The notes under the pieces were generated by a model that was not told where the DNA came from, made no database searches, and worked only from the letters and a program-made list of their open reading frames with translations. Below, in pieces: positions 22,862 to 32,860 of a stretch of DNA of 64,000 nt; within the stretch, counting starts at the first letter, position 1; every line of letters begins with the position of its first letter. The position numbers were made by a program, and so were the translations under genes. The DNA lies in NCBI GenBank assembly GCA_964611185.1, contig CAZSXE010000008.1, forward strand, positions 7,820 through 71,819, given 5' to 3'. Source of the stretch: CAAGNP01 sp964611185. Lineage in GTDB: Bacteria; Bacteroidota; Bacteroidia; Bacteroidales; UBA932.

Positions 22862-25800
22862 ATGTTCGTTTCAAAAAAACTAAGTAAAGTGTTGCATTTT
22901 GCAACCCTTGCTGTGTGCGCACTATTTCTATCAACTGGAAATATTTGGGCACAGGACATTACAGTTACCGGTAAAGTAACTGATAAGTCCGGAGAACCTA
23001 TCGTGGGCGTTTATGTATTGTTAGACGGATCACGAATCGGTACTTCTACCGATATTGACGGAGCATATTCCCTAAATGTTCCACCTACCGGAAAGTTGGT
23101 GTTTACCTCTATGGGATACAAAGATGTTTCTGTCGCTATTAACGGAAGAGCCGTTGTAAATACAGTAATGGAAGACGACGCTGTCCTTCTTGAAGATGTA
23201 GTCGTCACTGCATTGGGTATTAAAAAAGAGAGAAAAGCACTCGGTTATTCTGTTACCGAAATGAAATCAACAGAATTATTAAAAAATAAACAGACGAATG
23301 TAATTAATTCATTAGCTGGAAAAATACCAGGGGTGAATATTACTCAATCTTCCGGTTCTGCAGGAGCTGGTTCTACTATCGTTATTCGCGGTGGAAACTC
23401 AGCATCCGAATCAAGAGATAATCAGCCTCTGTTTGTAGTTGATGGTATTATTTATGATAACTCCACTCCCAACGGAGGAAATTCCGGTACAGATGGTGTT
23501 ACTAAAACTGCTACTTCTTTTTCAAATCGTGTAATGGATATTAATCCCGAAGATATTGAAAGTATGTCCGTACTTAAAGGTGCTGCTGCCTCTGCGCTTT
23601 ATGGTTCGAGAGCTGCTGACGGAGTTGTTCTTATTACCACTAAAAAAGGAGCAGAAGGATCTGTAAAAGTGAATTTCAACGCAAAATACAGCTACGCATG
23701 GGCTAATAGGCTGCCTTCTCTTCAAAACACTTATGGACGCGGATATTATAATCAAGCTGGAAATCTCGAAGACATTACGGCGGGATATACATCTTCGTGG
23801 GGAGAAGCTATTACCGGTAATACTTACGACAATGTTGCTGAATTTTTTCAGGGTGGCAATATATTTGATGAAAGTGTAAGTGTAGCCGGTGGTAATAAAA
23901 ATGGAAGTTTTTATCTTTCTGCTTCCCGTTACGACCAAACCGGTATTGTACCTAATACCGGATATGATAAAACAACTTTCCGCTTTAATGGTGAACAGAA
24001 ATATGGAATTCTTACTGTTGGTGCCAATGTTGCATATTCACTTGCAAATACACAAAAAACTTTAACCACCGGTGGTTTATATGATGGTGGTGGAAATGGA
24101 ACCATGACAGCCCTTTATGGATGGTCGAGAAGCGATAATATGTCCCAATATCTGAACGAAGATGGCTCAAAATATTATATGTTTCCTACTGATGTTATAT
24201 TACCTGAAGATCAAATCGAAAATCCTTATTGGATACTTAATAAAAACAAACTGACTGATAAGACAGAGCGTGTTACGGGGGGTGTTAATGCTAATATTAA
24301 AGTAGCAAAATGGTTTGATATTAATTATCGAGTAGGTGTTGATACTTATGGAACAAATCAATATACATACATAGCGCCGGAAGGAAATGTTACAGAAAAA
24401 TATCAAAATGGTCGTCTAAGCAAGAGTCAGATAAAATATAATTATCTTACTTCTAATTTAATGTTGAATTTCCATCACACATTTGGAGATTTTGATTTGA
24501 ATTTACTCCTTGGACAATCTACAGAAGCGACTACAAGAGAAGGTCATAACCAATGGGGTTATAATTTCCAGACAAAAGGTGTCATTAGTTTTGCTGACAT
24601 TGTTAATGAGAATAAATTTTTATCCGAAAGCACTACTCGCAAGCGTTTAATCGGCGTTTATGGAGAATTTAGGGCATCGTGGAAGAATATGCTATATTTA
24701 ACCGTCACAGGTCGTAATGACTGGTCTTCTACTTTACCAATAAATAATCGCTCATATTTTTATCCATCTGTATCAGGTAGCTTTGTTTTTACAGAACTGA
24801 TGCCTAAAAACAATATTCTAACATTTGGAAAAATCCGTGGATCATGGGCACAGGTCGGAAAAGACGCTGACGCTTATGCTACCGGAACCACATTATGGGG
24901 ATCACAAATTGTAAGTGGAACAAATGTAGGAGCAGGAAATAGCTGGACAGGAGGAGAGCCCTCTCTAAAACCTGAAATACAAAAATCATGGGAAATCGGT
25001 GCAGAATTAAAATTTTTCAATGGAAGACTTGGCATTGATTACACATATTATAATAGTGAAACAGTCAATCAAATTTGCTCTCCACGTCTTTGTCAATCAA
25101 CCGGATACATTTTCTTAACGCTTAACGGCGGCTCTGTAAAGAATCAGGGTATGGAACTTTCAATTTCAGGAACACCGATTGCCACAAAAGACTGGACATG
25201 GGACATGACTTTAAATCTTTCCGGGAACAGAGGTACCCTTGGTGACTTTATCGACGGTGTGGATATTTTTTATGTTACTGATGCACAAGTCGGTGGTGTA
25301 AAAGCAGGCTCTATCCCTAATGGGGGATATTTCTTAGGGCTGACAGGTGATTACTGGACGAGGGAAGTGGATAATAACAATAAAGAAATATCAAATGGTA
25401 AATATATAGTAGATCCAAAAACAGGGCTTTATAAAAACACTAAGGTAACTACGAATGTAGTGGGAAATCGTGAACCCACATTCATTGGAGGTTTCAATAA
25501 TAGTATTTCCTATAAAGGCTTCAATTTTTCTTTCCTGTTTGATATTCGCGTAGGCGGAGATATATATAATGGTACAGAGTATTACCTTGTAACAAGAGGT
25601 CTAAGCGAAAAAACATTGCAACGCGACGAGGTAACTGTTAGCGGACTTGTTGAAGATGGGACAAAAGATGGAAACATCGATCCCGAAACTGGAGTTGCAA
25701 TAAAAGTTCCAAATTATAAACCATTTGAACAAACATACAAAAGAGGGGAAACATACACTATAGGCGGCAAACAGATAGCGGGAGCAAAAGTAATAGAAGA

Positions 25801-26101
25801 TTATTGGTCCAATTATGCTAACAATTCCTACAATTTTATCACTAAGACCAACTGGTTAAGGCTTCGCTCCCTTTCTCTTTCTTATGACTTTACAAGACTT
25901 ATCAGCAAACAGAAAGTCATTAAAGGTCTTTCTGCCACTTTAACAGGTTCAAATCTATGGTTGTGGACCAATTACAACGGAATGGATCCTGAAGTTAGTG
26001 CTTCCGGCTCCGGTACCGGTGGATCAGGCTCAATGGGTATCGACTATTGCGGCGTACCTGCTACAGCCGGTTGTTCATTTGGCATTAATTTAACATTCTA
26101 A
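22862..26101 (+). CDS. SusC/RagA-family TonB-dependent outer-membrane transporter (pair 2)
   Basis: 1079 residues with signal peptide ending GNIWAQ, a carboxypeptidase-regulatory-like domain (TVTGKVTDKSGEPIVGVYV), TonB box region (LLEDVVVTALGIKKE), plug (FVVDGIIYDNS, MDINPEDIESMSVLKGAAASALYG) and the barrel, ending GCSFGINLTF. It transports the ligand passed on by the SusD-like protein encoded 17 bp downstream. The plug and barrel differ strongly from the divergent SusC at 20280 although the first 50 residues and the leader are close, so the two probably take different substrates under common control. Confidence 0.95.
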   Translation: MFVSKKLSKVLHFATLAVCALFLSTGNIWAQDITVTGKVTDKSGEPIVGVYVLLDGSRIGTSTDIDGAYSLNVPPTGKLVFTSMGYKDVSVAINGRAVVNTVMEDDAVLLEDVVVTALGIKKERKALGYSVTEMKSTELLKNKQTNVINSLAGKIPGVNITQSSGSAGAGSTIVIRGGNSASESRDNQPLFVVDGIIYDNSTPNGGNSGTDGVTKTATSFSNRVMDINPEDIESMSVLKGAAASALYGSRAADGVVLITTKKGAEGSVKVNFNAKYSYAWANRLPSLQNTYGRGYYNQAGNLEDITAGYTSSWGEAITGNTYDNVAEFFQGGNIFDESVSVAGGNKNGSFYLSASRYDQTGIVPNTGYDKTTFRFNGEQKYGILTVGANVAYSLANTQKTLTTGGLYDGGGNGTMTALYGWSRSDNMSQYLNEDGSKYYMFPTDVILPEDQIENPYWILNKNKLTDKTERVTGGVNANIKVAKWFDINYRVGVDTYGTNQYTYIAPEGNVTEKYQNGRLSKSQIKYNYLTSNLMLNFHHTFGDFDLNLLLGQSTEATTREGHNQWGYNFQTKGVISFADIVNENKFLSESTTRKRLIGVYGEFRASWKNMLYLTVTGRNDWSSTLPINNRSYFYPSVSGSFVFTELMPKNNILTFGKIRGSWAQVGKDADAYATGTTLWGSQIVSGTNVGAGNSWTGGEPSLKPEIQKSWEIGAELKFFNGRLGIDYTYYNSETVNQICSPRLCQSTGYIFLTLNGGSVKNQGMELSISGTPIATKDWTWDMTLNLSGNRGTLGDFIDGVDIFYVTDAQVGGVKAGSIPNGGYFLGLTGDYWTREVDNNNKEISNGKYIVDPKTGLYKNTKVTTNVVGNREPTFIGGFNNSISYKGFNFSFLFDIRVGGDIYNGTEYYLVTRGLSEKTLQRDEVTVSGLVEDGTKDGNIDPETGVAIKVPNYKPFEQTYKRGETYTIGGKQIAGAKVIEDYWSNYANNSYNFITKTNWLRLRSLSLSYDFTRLISKQKVIKGLSATLTGSNLWLWTNYNGMDPEVSASGSGTGGSGSMGIDYCGVPATAGCSFGINLTF

Positions 26102-26118
26102 TGAACTATATATAGAAT

Positions 26119-28050
26119 ATGATTATGAAAAAAATATTATCTATAATTTTAAGTTTAATCCTTATCTTAGGATTTACTTCGTGCAATAAATGGCTTGATG
26201 TTAATGTGGATCCGGATAATCCAAGCGATCAGACAGCTTCTGTAAATATCAGACTTCCATGGATTCAACATTATTATATGTATGCATGGGGAACTGCAAA
26301 TACTCGTACAAGTTTTATCGGAGGATTGTTGACTACAACAAATGCTTCAAATGCCAATGGACTTCTTGCAGGATGGAATCCAATTCAAAGTAGTTGCACT
26401 ACTATTTATCAAAATTTCTTTTTGGGTGCAGGTGTCAATATTCAACCGATGATAGATCGTGCACTTGATGAAGGAGCTTACCATTATGCCGGTGCAGGAT
26501 ATTGTATTAAGGCAATGGGCTTTATGATGATGCTTGATCTTCACGGAGAAATGCCTTATACAGAGGCAATGTCAAGAATTCTGAATCCCGTTTACGATGA
26601 TGGAGAAACTATATATAAAGGGTGTTTGTCTTGCCTTGATTCTGCCATTGTTTACTTGTCCAAAGAACAAAATCCCACTGCTGTTTCCTTGATAAAAGGA
26701 GATACATGGAATAACGGCAGCACAGATAAATGGTTAAAATTGTGTTATGGTCTAAAAGCAAGATATTTAAATGTTATTTCAAAGAAAAAATCTTATGATC
26801 CTAACGCTATATTGGCAGCATTGGAAAAAGCACCCCAATCGAATGCAGACAACACGATAATGAAGCACTATAATAAAGAAGGAGATGCCACAAACTTTAC
26901 TGTAGGAGATCCCTACCAGGCAAATTCTACATGGAATAGTGCTGCTTATGGTACAGGACAGCGCATCACAAGATTCTATGCAAATCTATTGACAAATTCC
27001 TATACAGGTGGTTCAGGGGTAATCGATCCTCGAAGAGATAAAATACTACCTGCAATTATGACAAATGTCGTAGTAAATAACGGCAAAGTCGTTTCTAATG
27101 ATTGGAAAAGGGACGAAGGAGTAGATATGATGTATTCGGATATTCGCTTTAATAGCGGCCCTGTAAACGCATCTTTTGCTACTAAAGCGACACCCATAAA
27201 GTACAAAATCACAGATAAAACAGAAAGAGAAGCTTTCATTGCAGATCTTAAAAATTCTTTTACTGTATCTGACGAAGTTGTAACAGTTACGTATAGCGTT
27301 GGAGACATGTACATAAACAGTACAAACTACAAAAGAGCAGGTGATACAGTTTATGTAAATTTACGCTCAAACAGTATGTCCACAAGTGGAAAAGCAGAAA
27401 ACGATGAATTCTACTATGTTAATGCCAATGCAGGAGCAGTGGCCGGGACAGGTTCTTTCTTTATAAGACCGGACTCAGATTCCGACATACTCACCTATTC
27501 TGAAATGTGCTTCATAAAAGCTGAGGTCTATCTAAGACTTGACAGAAAAGCAGATGCATTATCTGCATATAAAGAGGGTGTTAAAGCAAGTTTTGACAGA
27601 ATGCAAACCAAACTTTCGTCTTGGAAATCAAGCGGTACTTTAAATGAAGACCAATGGCCTATGGACCAATCTGACATTGACACCTATATGGCAAGCGCAG
27701 CTGTTGCCCAGACTGTCGGAGATCTTACTATGGCAGAAATTATGAAACAGAAAATGATTGCTCTCGGATTTAATACACAAATTTGGAACGATATGCGCCG
27801 CTTTAATTATAGTGCCGGCAATATAGGTTCCTTCGGAGTAGTATTTCCGGATTATGTCAGACCTTATGAATTTACTGCTACAAACAAGATGACAGGAACA
27901 TCTCCTACCAACCTTACCTACTGGTTCCGTAGATTTTCACAAAGTAGCCACGAAAGCAATTATAATTATAAACAACTTATGGCATCCAATCCTCTTGCTA
28001 TGCAAGATGCTATATGGAGTGACCCTGTTTGGTGGGATATTCCAGACTAA
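26119..28050 (+). CDS. SusD-like outer-membrane lipoprotein (pair 2)
   Basis: 643 residues. The signal sequence ends in a lipobox (ILGFTSC), followed by NKWLDVNVDPDNPS, which is typical of the second SusD-like family. Helical TPR-type segments (AGAGYCIKAMGFMMMLDLHGEMPYTEA) and the C-terminal MKQKMIALGFNTQIWNDMRRF are recognisable. It is the ligand-binding partner of the SusC encoded upstream. Translation may begin at ATG 26119 or at the ATG two codons on (MKKILS). A strong terminator follows 20 bp after the stop, so the operon has only two genes. Confidence 0.9.
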   Translation: MIMKKILSIILSLILILGFTSCNKWLDVNVDPDNPSDQTASVNIRLPWIQHYYMYAWGTANTRTSFIGGLLTTTNASNANGLLAGWNPIQSSCTTIYQNFFLGAGVNIQPMIDRALDEGAYHYAGAGYCIKAMGFMMMLDLHGEMPYTEAMSRILNPVYDDGETIYKGCLSCLDSAIVYLSKEQNPTAVSLIKGDTWNNGSTDKWLKLCYGLKARYLNVISKKKSYDPNAILAALEKAPQSNADNTIMKHYNKEGDATNFTVGDPYQANSTWNSAAYGTGQRITRFYANLLTNSYTGGSGVIDPRRDKILPAIMTNVVVNNGKVVSNDWKRDEGVDMMYSDIRFNSGPVNASFATKATPIKYKITDKTEREAFIADLKNSFTVSDEVVTVTYSVGDMYINSTNYKRAGDTVYVNLRSNSMSTSGKAENDEFYYVNANAGAVAGTGSFFIRPDSDSDILTYSEMCFIKAEVYLRLDRKADALSAYKEGVKASFDRMQTKLSSWKSSGTLNEDQWPMDQSDIDTYMASAAVAQTVGDLTMAEIMKQKMIALGFNTQIWNDMRRFNYSAGNIGSFGVVFPDYVRPYEFTATNKMTGTSPTNLTYWFRRFSQSSHESNYNYKQLMASNPLAMQDAIWSDPVWWDIPD

Positions 28051-28070
28051 CATTCTTAATTAAATTTTAA

Positions 28071-28101
28071 AGCGTCCCCGGAAATCCGAGGACGTTTTTT
28101 T
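28071..28101 (+). terminator. Terminator of SusC/SusD pair 2
   Basis: GCGTCCCCGG and CCGAGGACGT pair (one mismatch, one G-U) around AAAT and are followed by seven T. It sits 20 bp after the SusD-like stop codon. Confidence 0.88.
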
Positions 28102-28215
28102 AACTCATTGTTAATGTTCAAACTACCATATAATCCCAGTCCAAAAATGTACCGGGGTATTTTAGGATAATGCTGAATGACAAGATGTTGGGAAATACGG
28201 CTGGATGGAGACAAG

Positions 28216-29298
28216 TCATATATGCATATACTTTTCAAGTACTTCTCTGAGCTGTTTTTCTCCTATTTCTTTCATCTCTTCGGGGATTACACGAGCCATA
28301 TCGGATGTATCGGGTATTATTTCCGACTTGATGGGAATATAGAAAAGCTTGGATTTAAGATTCGGAGTAATAAAGGGATTGTCTATTAGTCTTTGAGCAT
28401 CTTTTTCTGTAGTGATGATTACTGAGGTGGCGTTACTATTTGATATGTAATCTATATGATGTATTTCAGAATTCGTATAGTCGTGATGATCTGAATACCT
28501 TATTACTGACTTGAGTTTATATTGCCCCATAAGATGATTTTTTAATGATGTATCATCCGCTATACCGGAGAAAACAACTGCCGATTTTGAATAGATGTAG
28601 CGATTATCAACCTCCGATGGAAATACCGCCAAAGGCTGTTCGTAAGATATTTTTGAAAACAAAAGTATCTGAGAATCTTTAAGTCTCAGCTTTTCTCTCC
28701 ATAAAATTCTTTCATCCTGTTCAAGATATTCAGGCACCTTTGTTACAATCACAATATCTGCACGATAAATCTGGTTCGGAAGATCTCTGAGTGTCCCAAT
28801 GGGGAGAAGATGGTCTTGAAAAACAGGCTTGGAATGGTCAACAAGAACGATGGAAAGAGATGGTTTCACCTTTCTGTGTTGAAAAGCATCATCAAGTATT
28901 ATAAGAGTGGGACGACTTTCTTCAGGAAGAGCGAGGAGGGTATCAATAGCTCTTTTTCGTGATGTATCGACAACAACCGTAATATCAGGAAATTTTCTTT
29001 TTATTTGTAACGGCTCATCACCTGTTTCGGTGTAAGAATCTGAAACCGATACTTCTCTGTAACCCTTACTCTTTCTTTTGTATCCGCGAGACACGAGTGC
29101 TATTTTGTAATTATTTTTAAGAAGAGATATTAGCATCTCTGCATGTGGTGTCTTGCCTGTCCCCCCCACTGTGATATTTCCTACGCATATCACAGGTATA
29201 TCATAGCTTACGATTTTCTTTTTACCGCTGTCATAAAGATAATTTCTCCATTTCAGGGCAATATAATAAGGAAAAAGCAGTGTCTTGTCTATAAACAT
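28216..29298 (-). CDS. lpxK: Tetraacyldisaccharide 4'-kinase
   Basis: Phosphorylates the 4' position of the lipid A disaccharide precursor at the inner-membrane face, the sixth step of lipid A synthesis. 360 residues. The N-terminal hydrophobic helix and the P-loop GNITVGGTGKTPH (residues 40-52) are present, with SRGYKRKS and ILDDAFQHRKV (the conserved DDxxQH motif) further on. It follows pfkA with a 1-bp gap, so both are co-transcribed although they serve different pathways. The 114 bp downstream hold only the terminator of the convergent SusD-like gene. Confidence 0.95.
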   Translation of the reverse strand: MFIDKTLLFPYYIALKWRNYLYDSGKKKIVSYDIPVICVGNITVGGTGKTPHAEMLISLLKNNYKIALVSRGYKRKSKGYREVSVSDSYTETGDEPLQIKRKFPDITVVVDTSRKRAIDTLLALPEESRPTLIILDDAFQHRKVKPSLSIVLVDHSKPVFQDHLLPIGTLRDLPNQIYRADIVIVTKVPEYLEQDERILWREKLRLKDSQILLFSKISYEQPLAVFPSEVDNRYIYSKSAVVFSGIADDTSLKNHLMGQYKLKSVIRYSDHHDYTNSEIHHIDYISNSNATSVIITTEKDAQRLIDNPFITPNLKSKLFYIPIKSEIIPDTSDMARVIPEEMKEIGEKQLREVLEKYMHI

Positions 29299-29299
29299 A

Positions 29300-30289
29300 T
29301 TATATGCTCAATATTTTTGCCATCTCGTATAAGTCATAATTAATTTCATTATGCTTGCTACAAGCCTCTTCAAAAGGGGTATATGCTATTTTGTTATTCA
29401 CTTGCCCCACCATAACTCCGCTTTTACCCTGCAACAAAGCCTTAACCGATTCGTGTCCGAGAAAACTGGCAAGAACACGATCATTACAAGAGGGTGAACC
29501 CCCTCTCTGAATATGGCCGAGAGTAGTAACGCGAGTTTCGTAATTAGGAAGCATCAAAGCTACCTTTTTTGCAATATCCGAGGCGCTGCCCAATTTTCCA
29601 TTTTCTGCTACTATTACTATTCCGGAGGTTTTATTTTTTCTCCTTTCCCCCTGAAGATAATCGCAGAGTCCCTCAATGGAAGTTTCAATTTCGGGGATAA
29701 TCGTGGCCTCAGCCCCTGTGGCAATAGCGGTATTAAGTGCTATAAAACCGGCATCTCTTCCCATCACCTCCACAAAAAACACCAAATTGTGACTGTCTGC
29801 CGTATCACGGAGCTTATCTATTGCGGAGACCGCGGTATTTATAGCGGTGTCGAATCCTATCGTGTAGTCAGTACCGTAAATGTCGTTGTCGATAGTACCC
29901 GGGACACCCACTACGGGAAATCCAAACTCATTACATAGCAGATTTGCCCCCCTGAAAGAACCGTCTCCACCTATCACCACTAAAGCATCTATTCCTGCCT
30001 CTTTCATATTTTCTACCGCTTTTTTCCTGACATCTTTTTCTTTAAATTCGGGGCACCGAGACGATTTAAGGATAGTCCCACCCTGAGAAATAGTCTTTGA
30101 AACAGAATGTGAGTGCATCGACATAAAACTTCTGTCAAGAATCCCCTGATAACCTCTCAATATCCCTACAGCCTCTTTTTCATAATAAATAGATGTTCTC
30201 ACCACCGCCCTGATGGCGGCATTCATTCCAGGGGAATCTCCACCGGAGGTGAGTACCCCTATTCTTTTAATTTTACTTTCAATTGACAT
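29300..30289 (-). CDS. pfkA: ATP-dependent 6-phosphofructokinase
   Basis: Commits fructose 6-phosphate to glycolysis. From the ATG at 30287-30289 the chain is 329 residues and begins MSIESKIKRIGVLTSGGDSPGM-like; the longer in-frame version to 30334 covers its promoter. ATP-binding GGDSPGMNA (16-24) and GGDGSF (107-112), catalytic GTIDNDIYGTD (131-141, D134) and the substrate loop EVMGRDAGFIA are intact. The glycine in GGDGS marks it as the ATP rather than the PPi-dependent form. A -7 box TATCTTTG lies at 30313-30320 on the minus strand. Confidence 0.95.
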   Translation of the reverse strand: MSIESKIKRIGVLTSGGDSPGMNAAIRAVVRTSIYYEKEAVGILRGYQGILDRSFMSMHSHSVSKTISQGGTILKSSRCPEFKEKDVRKKAVENMKEAGIDALVVIGGDGSFRGANLLCNEFGFPVVGVPGTIDNDIYGTDYTIGFDTAINTAVSAIDKLRDTADSHNLVFFVEVMGRDAGFIALNTAIATGAEATIIPEIETSIEGLCDYLQGERRKNKTSGIVIVAENGKLGSASDIAKKVALMLPNYETRVTTLGHIQRGGSPSCNDRVLASFLGHESVKALLQGKSGVMVGQVNNKIAYTPFEEACSKHNEINYDLYEMAKILSI

Positions 30290-30312
30290 TTTCGCATATA
30301 TTAATGGAACAG

Positions 30313-30369
30313 CAAAGATAGTATTTCCATCCATTATTTGCGAGAAACGACCTTAAATAATTACCTTTG
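30313..30369. promoter_or_regulatory. Divergent promoters of pfkA (minus) and dusB (plus)
   Basis: For pfkA, TATCTTTG on the minus strand (30313-30320) is an exact -7 box. For dusB, TTTG (30337-30340) and TACCTTTG (30362-30369) are 21 bases apart. The dusB box ends only 6 bases before its ATG, so the dusB mRNA should have almost no leader. Confidence 0.65.
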
Positions 30370-30375
30370 CCTCAA

Positions 30376-31350
30376 ATGAAAATAGGAAATATCACCTTCA
30401 GAGAACACCCCCTTTTTCTGGCACCAATGGAAGATGTCACGGATGCTTCTTTCAGATATGCCTGCAAATCTTTTGGTGCGGATATGCTCTACACAGAATT
30501 TGTGTCGTCAGATGCCTTAGTACGCGATATTCAAAGCACACTTAAAAAGCTCGAAATCTCCGATGAAGAGCGCCCTATCGGAATTCAAATCTATGGTAAT
30601 TTGCCTCAGGCAATGGTGGATGCAGCCATTCGTTGCGAAAGCGCAGCCCCGGATTTGATAGATATTAATTTCGGATGCCCTGTCAAAAAAATTGCAGGGA
30701 GGGGAGCCGGTTCGGGGATGATGAGGGAGCCTGATAAAATGGTGGAAATCACCCGAATGGTGGTGGAGGCCGTAAAAGTCCCTGTGACGGTAAAAACGCG
30801 CTTAGGGTGGGATGATGACTCGAAAATAATCGTTGAATTGGCCGAAAGGCTTCAAGATGTAGGCATTAGTGCTCTTACCATCCACGGTAGAACTCGCGCA
30901 CAAATGTATCGCGGGGAGGCAGACTGGACACTGATAGGAGAGGTTAAAAACAATCCGAGGATGCACATTCCCATCATCGGAAACGGCGATATTTGCACCC
31001 CGGTGCAATGTAAAGAGGCATTCGACAGATATGGAATAGATGCAGTAATGATCGGCAGAGCCACCTTCGGACACCCGTGGATATTTAAGGAAATACGACA
31101 TTTTCTCGATACTGGGGAAGAGCTTCCCCCTCTTAGCGTGTGCGAAAGGGTGGATTTTGCAAAGAAACATTTTCGCAAATCGATAGAAGTCAAGGGTGAA
31201 CGGGTAGGAGTTCTCGAAATGCGCCGTCATCTTTCGTGCTATTTCAAAGGACTTAACAACTTCAAAGAGACTCGTCTGAAACTCGTAACAGAAAACGACC
31301 CCGAAGAGGTACTGAAACTACTCGACTACATCGGTCAGAGGTTTAACTAA
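30376..31350 (+). CDS. dusB: tRNA-dihydrouridine synthase, DusB type
   Basis: An FMN- and NADPH-dependent enzyme reducing uridines in the tRNA D-loop. 324 residues from the ATG at 30376. The TIM-barrel signatures are LAPMEDVTDASFR at the start, the active-site cysteine in DINFGCPVKKIAGRGAGSG, VTVKTRLGWDDDSK, LTIHGRTRAQMYRG and IPIIGNGDI, and a helical C-terminal domain follows. It starts within a few bases of a consensus promoter and is probably transcribed alone. Confidence 0.93.
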   Translation: MKIGNITFREHPLFLAPMEDVTDASFRYACKSFGADMLYTEFVSSDALVRDIQSTLKKLEISDEERPIGIQIYGNLPQAMVDAAIRCESAAPDLIDINFGCPVKKIAGRGAGSGMMREPDKMVEITRMVVEAVKVPVTVKTRLGWDDDSKIIVELAERLQDVGISALTIHGRTRAQMYRGEADWTLIGEVKNNPRMHIPIIGNGDICTPVQCKEAFDRYGIDAVMIGRATFGHPWIFKEIRHFLDTGEELPPLSVCERVDFAKKHFRKSIEVKGERVGVLEMRRHLSCYFKGLNNFKETRLKLVTENDPEEVLKLLDYIGQRFN

Positions 31351-31395
31351 ATGGGATTTTTCTTCGATTCATATCACCGATTCACAGAAAAGTAT

Positions 31396-31440
31396 TATAT
31401 TTGCACTATCGCAACAGCAGTTGCTGTAACTGTGGTTGCG
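31396..31440 (+). promoter_or_regulatory. Promoter and leader hairpin of the AAA ATPase gene
   Basis: TATATTTG (31396-31403) is an exact -7 box 54 bases before the ATG. The leader contains ACAGCA and TGCTGT around two bases, inside a wider GCAAC ... GTTGC pairing (about 31411-31439), which can form a stable hairpin. Function unknown. Confidence 0.45.
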
Positions 31441-31457
31441 CTAATTAATAAGGCTGT

Positions 31458-32765
31458 ATGAAATTTTACGGTAGAAAAAGTGAAATCGCCACACTTAGAG
31501 ACATTGAGGCACTTTCCGCAGAAACGGCACAAATGACCGTTATGGTGGGTCGCAGGCGTATTGGGAAAACAACACTACTAAAACATACATTTGGGCAAAC
31601 ACCGGTACTTTACTTCTTTGTCGCCAAGAAAAACGAAATTCTTCTATGCGAGGAGTTTGCTCGTGAAACAGAGGAGAAGTTATCTATGTCGTTAGGGCAG
31701 TTCCAAACCTTCTCAGACTTGTTTAAAACCTTAATGCAACTCTCCAAAGAGCGTAATTTCACAATTATTATTGATGAGTTTCAGGAGTTTAGTAATCTAA
31801 ACAGCTCTGTATTTAGTGACATGCAAAATATTTGGGACTCATTTAAGGAGCAGAGTCGCATAAATCTGATTCTCTGTGGCTCTATTTACTCTATGATGAA
31901 AAAAATATTTGAGAACTCCAAAGAACCGCTATTCGGAAGAGCTACCTCTCGTATAATTATCAAGCCTTTTGATATCTATACGACTATGGAGATACTAAAC
32001 GACTATAATTCGGATTACACCCCAGATGATTTACTGACATTTTATATGGTTACCGGCGGTGTGGCTAAATACATCGAACAGATAGTCCAGTCAAAAGCAT
32101 TCACAAAACAAACAATTCTGAATGCCGTTTTTAAAGAAGGTTCTTATTTTCTTAACGAGGGGCGTGATGTGCTTATCGACGAGTTTGGCAAAGATTATGG
32201 TAACTATTTTTCCATTCTCTCTCTAATTGCTTCTTCTAAAACTGAACGCGGAGAAATTGAAAGTATCCTAAATATGCCTGTGGGTGGTTATTTAGACAAA
32301 CTCGAAAAGGAGTATAACATCATTAAACGAATCCGTCCTTTCGGAGCCAAAGAGGGAAGTCGTTCAAACAAGTACTTGATAGAGGACAACTTTCTAAATC
32401 TCTGGTTTCGCTTTATCTATAAATTCCGCAGTGCCGTAGAGATTGGAAATTTAGAATATGTTCGAGGTATTGTGGAGCGAGATTATGATGTTTACAGTGG
32501 CATTGTATTGGAGAAGTTTTTCAGAGCGAGAATGATTGAGTCTAAACAGTTCTCTAATATTCAAGGCTATTGGGATAATAAAGGCGAGAACGAAATTGAC
32601 ATTGTTGCTGTTAATGATTATGAAAAGCGAATCCTGTTTTGTGAGGTAAAAAGAAATAAACAAAAAATAAGTTTACCTTTACTCGAAGACAAGGCGAATG
32701 CAATAGTAAAAAAATATCCTAAATATGCTATTAAATATCAAGGGCTTTCTCTTGATGATATGTAA
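31458..32765 (+). CDS. AAA-type ATPase with DUF234 nuclease-like C-terminal domain
   Basis: 435 residues of the archaeal-type ATPase family found patchily in bacteria. The N-terminal AAA module has Walker A GRRRIGKTTLL (about 31-41), Walker B FTIIIDEFQEF and a sensor region NLILCGSIYSMM. The central winged-helix part precedes a C-terminal DUF234 segment with NEIDIVAVNDYEKRILFCEVK, whose D, E and K fit a PD-(D/E)xK nuclease fold. The biological role is not established. It stands alone behind its own promoter, and such genes are commonly found in mobile or accessory segments. Confidence 0.85.
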   Translation: MKFYGRKSEIATLRDIEALSAETAQMTVMVGRRRIGKTTLLKHTFGQTPVLYFFVAKKNEILLCEEFARETEEKLSMSLGQFQTFSDLFKTLMQLSKERNFTIIIDEFQEFSNLNSSVFSDMQNIWDSFKEQSRINLILCGSIYSMMKKIFENSKEPLFGRATSRIIIKPFDIYTTMEILNDYNSDYTPDDLLTFYMVTGGVAKYIEQIVQSKAFTKQTILNAVFKEGSYFLNEGRDVLIDEFGKDYGNYFSILSLIASSKTERGEIESILNMPVGGYLDKLEKEYNIIKRIRPFGAKEGSRSNKYLIEDNFLNLWFRFIYKFRSAVEIGNLEYVRGIVERDYDVYSGIVLEKFFRARMIESKQFSNIQGYWDNKGENEIDIVAVNDYEKRILFCEVKRNKQKISLPLLEDKANAIVKKYPKYAIKYQGLSLDDM

Positions 32766-32811
32766 TTAAGGTTGATTGATAATAATAGTTGGTGATTTAC
32801 AGTCTGTTATC

Positions 32812-32842
32812 AAAAAAGGGCGGCCTTTCGGGCCACCCTTAA
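32812..32842 (-). terminator. Terminator of the metalloprotease-SusC/SusD operon
   Basis: On the minus strand AAGGGTGGCC and GGCCGCCCTT pair around CGAAA, with one mismatch, and are followed by TTTTTT. It lies 20 bp after the last lipoprotein gene of the leftward operon. The opposite strand has only a weak T run, so termination of the ATPase gene there is less sure. Confidence 0.8.
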
Positions 32843-32860
32843 AATCAGAATTTTTAATAT

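Noticed and set aside
31404..31457. tRNA or small RNA gene in the ATPase leader
   Set aside because: Hairpin too short, with no cloverleaf, T-loop or CCA region.
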